A DNA stretch of 5,001 nucleotides from an uncultured Bacilli bacterium (lineage in GTDB: Bacteria; Bacillota_I; Bacilli_A; RF39; UBA660): assembly GCA_944329255.1 (NCBI GenBank), contig CALVIA010000074.1, positions 1-5,001 of the forward strand, given 5' to 3'. A program made the position numbers and the translations under genes. This document shows positions 4,997 to 5,001 of the stretch, piece after piece. Position 1 is the first letter of the stretch. Every line of letters starts with the position of its first letter. Below the pieces are notes generated by a model. The model had not been told where the DNA came from. It did not search any database and saw nothing but the letters and a program-made list of their open reading frames with translations.

Positions 4997-5001
4997 AAAA
5001 T

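Overview
The window is very AT-rich DNA that uses the standard bacterial code (TGG for Trp, TAA and TGA as stops) with strong AGGAGG-type ribosome binding sites. That fits a low-GC Bacillota or related gut-type lineage. The gene mix (MobV relaxase, tandem-XRE repressor, diversity-generating reverse transcriptase, decayed RhuM-type gene) marks it as part of a mobile or mobilisable element rather than core chromosome.

Layout. Positions 1-192 hold a decayed RhuM-family remnant, followed by about 250 nt without a convincing gene. An inverted repeat at 401-422 (candidate oriT or terminator) lies just ahead of a MobV/Pre relaxase (443-1726, +). Convergent to it is a tandem-XRE repressor (1802-2254, -). 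A short divergent control region separates the repressor from an unrecognised 163-aa acidic helical protein (2376-2867, +), which has a consensus extended -10 promoter at 2327-2335.

From 2985 to 4988 lies the core of a diversity-generating retroelement (DGR): an Avd-type four-helix-bundle accessory protein, a non-coding segment with the adenine-rich template repeat (TR, about 3634-3735), and a DGR-class reverse transcriptase with YMDD and the DGR-specific LGNQSSQ motif. In one frame the TR carries eight AAC/AAT codons within 15, the usual layout of a DGR template. No second copy of the TR (variable repeat, VR) and no target gene is visible, so the diversified target must lie outside the window or elsewhere in the genome.

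Inferred working. Avd and the reverse transcriptase would copy the TR-containing RNA with adenine-specific errors, and the cDNA would replace a VR in a remote target gene. The TR region is structured: a 7-bp GC stem encloses the TR, three further inverted repeats follow it, and the last one looks like a terminator or attenuator immediately before the reverse transcriptase ribosome binding site. The relaxase would allow mobilisation by a co-resident conjugative element. The repressor probably controls the divergent 163-aa gene and perhaps the downstream DGR genes. The most interesting points are the DGR on a mobilisable element without a nearby target, and the architecture of the avd-reverse transcriptase intergenic RNA.
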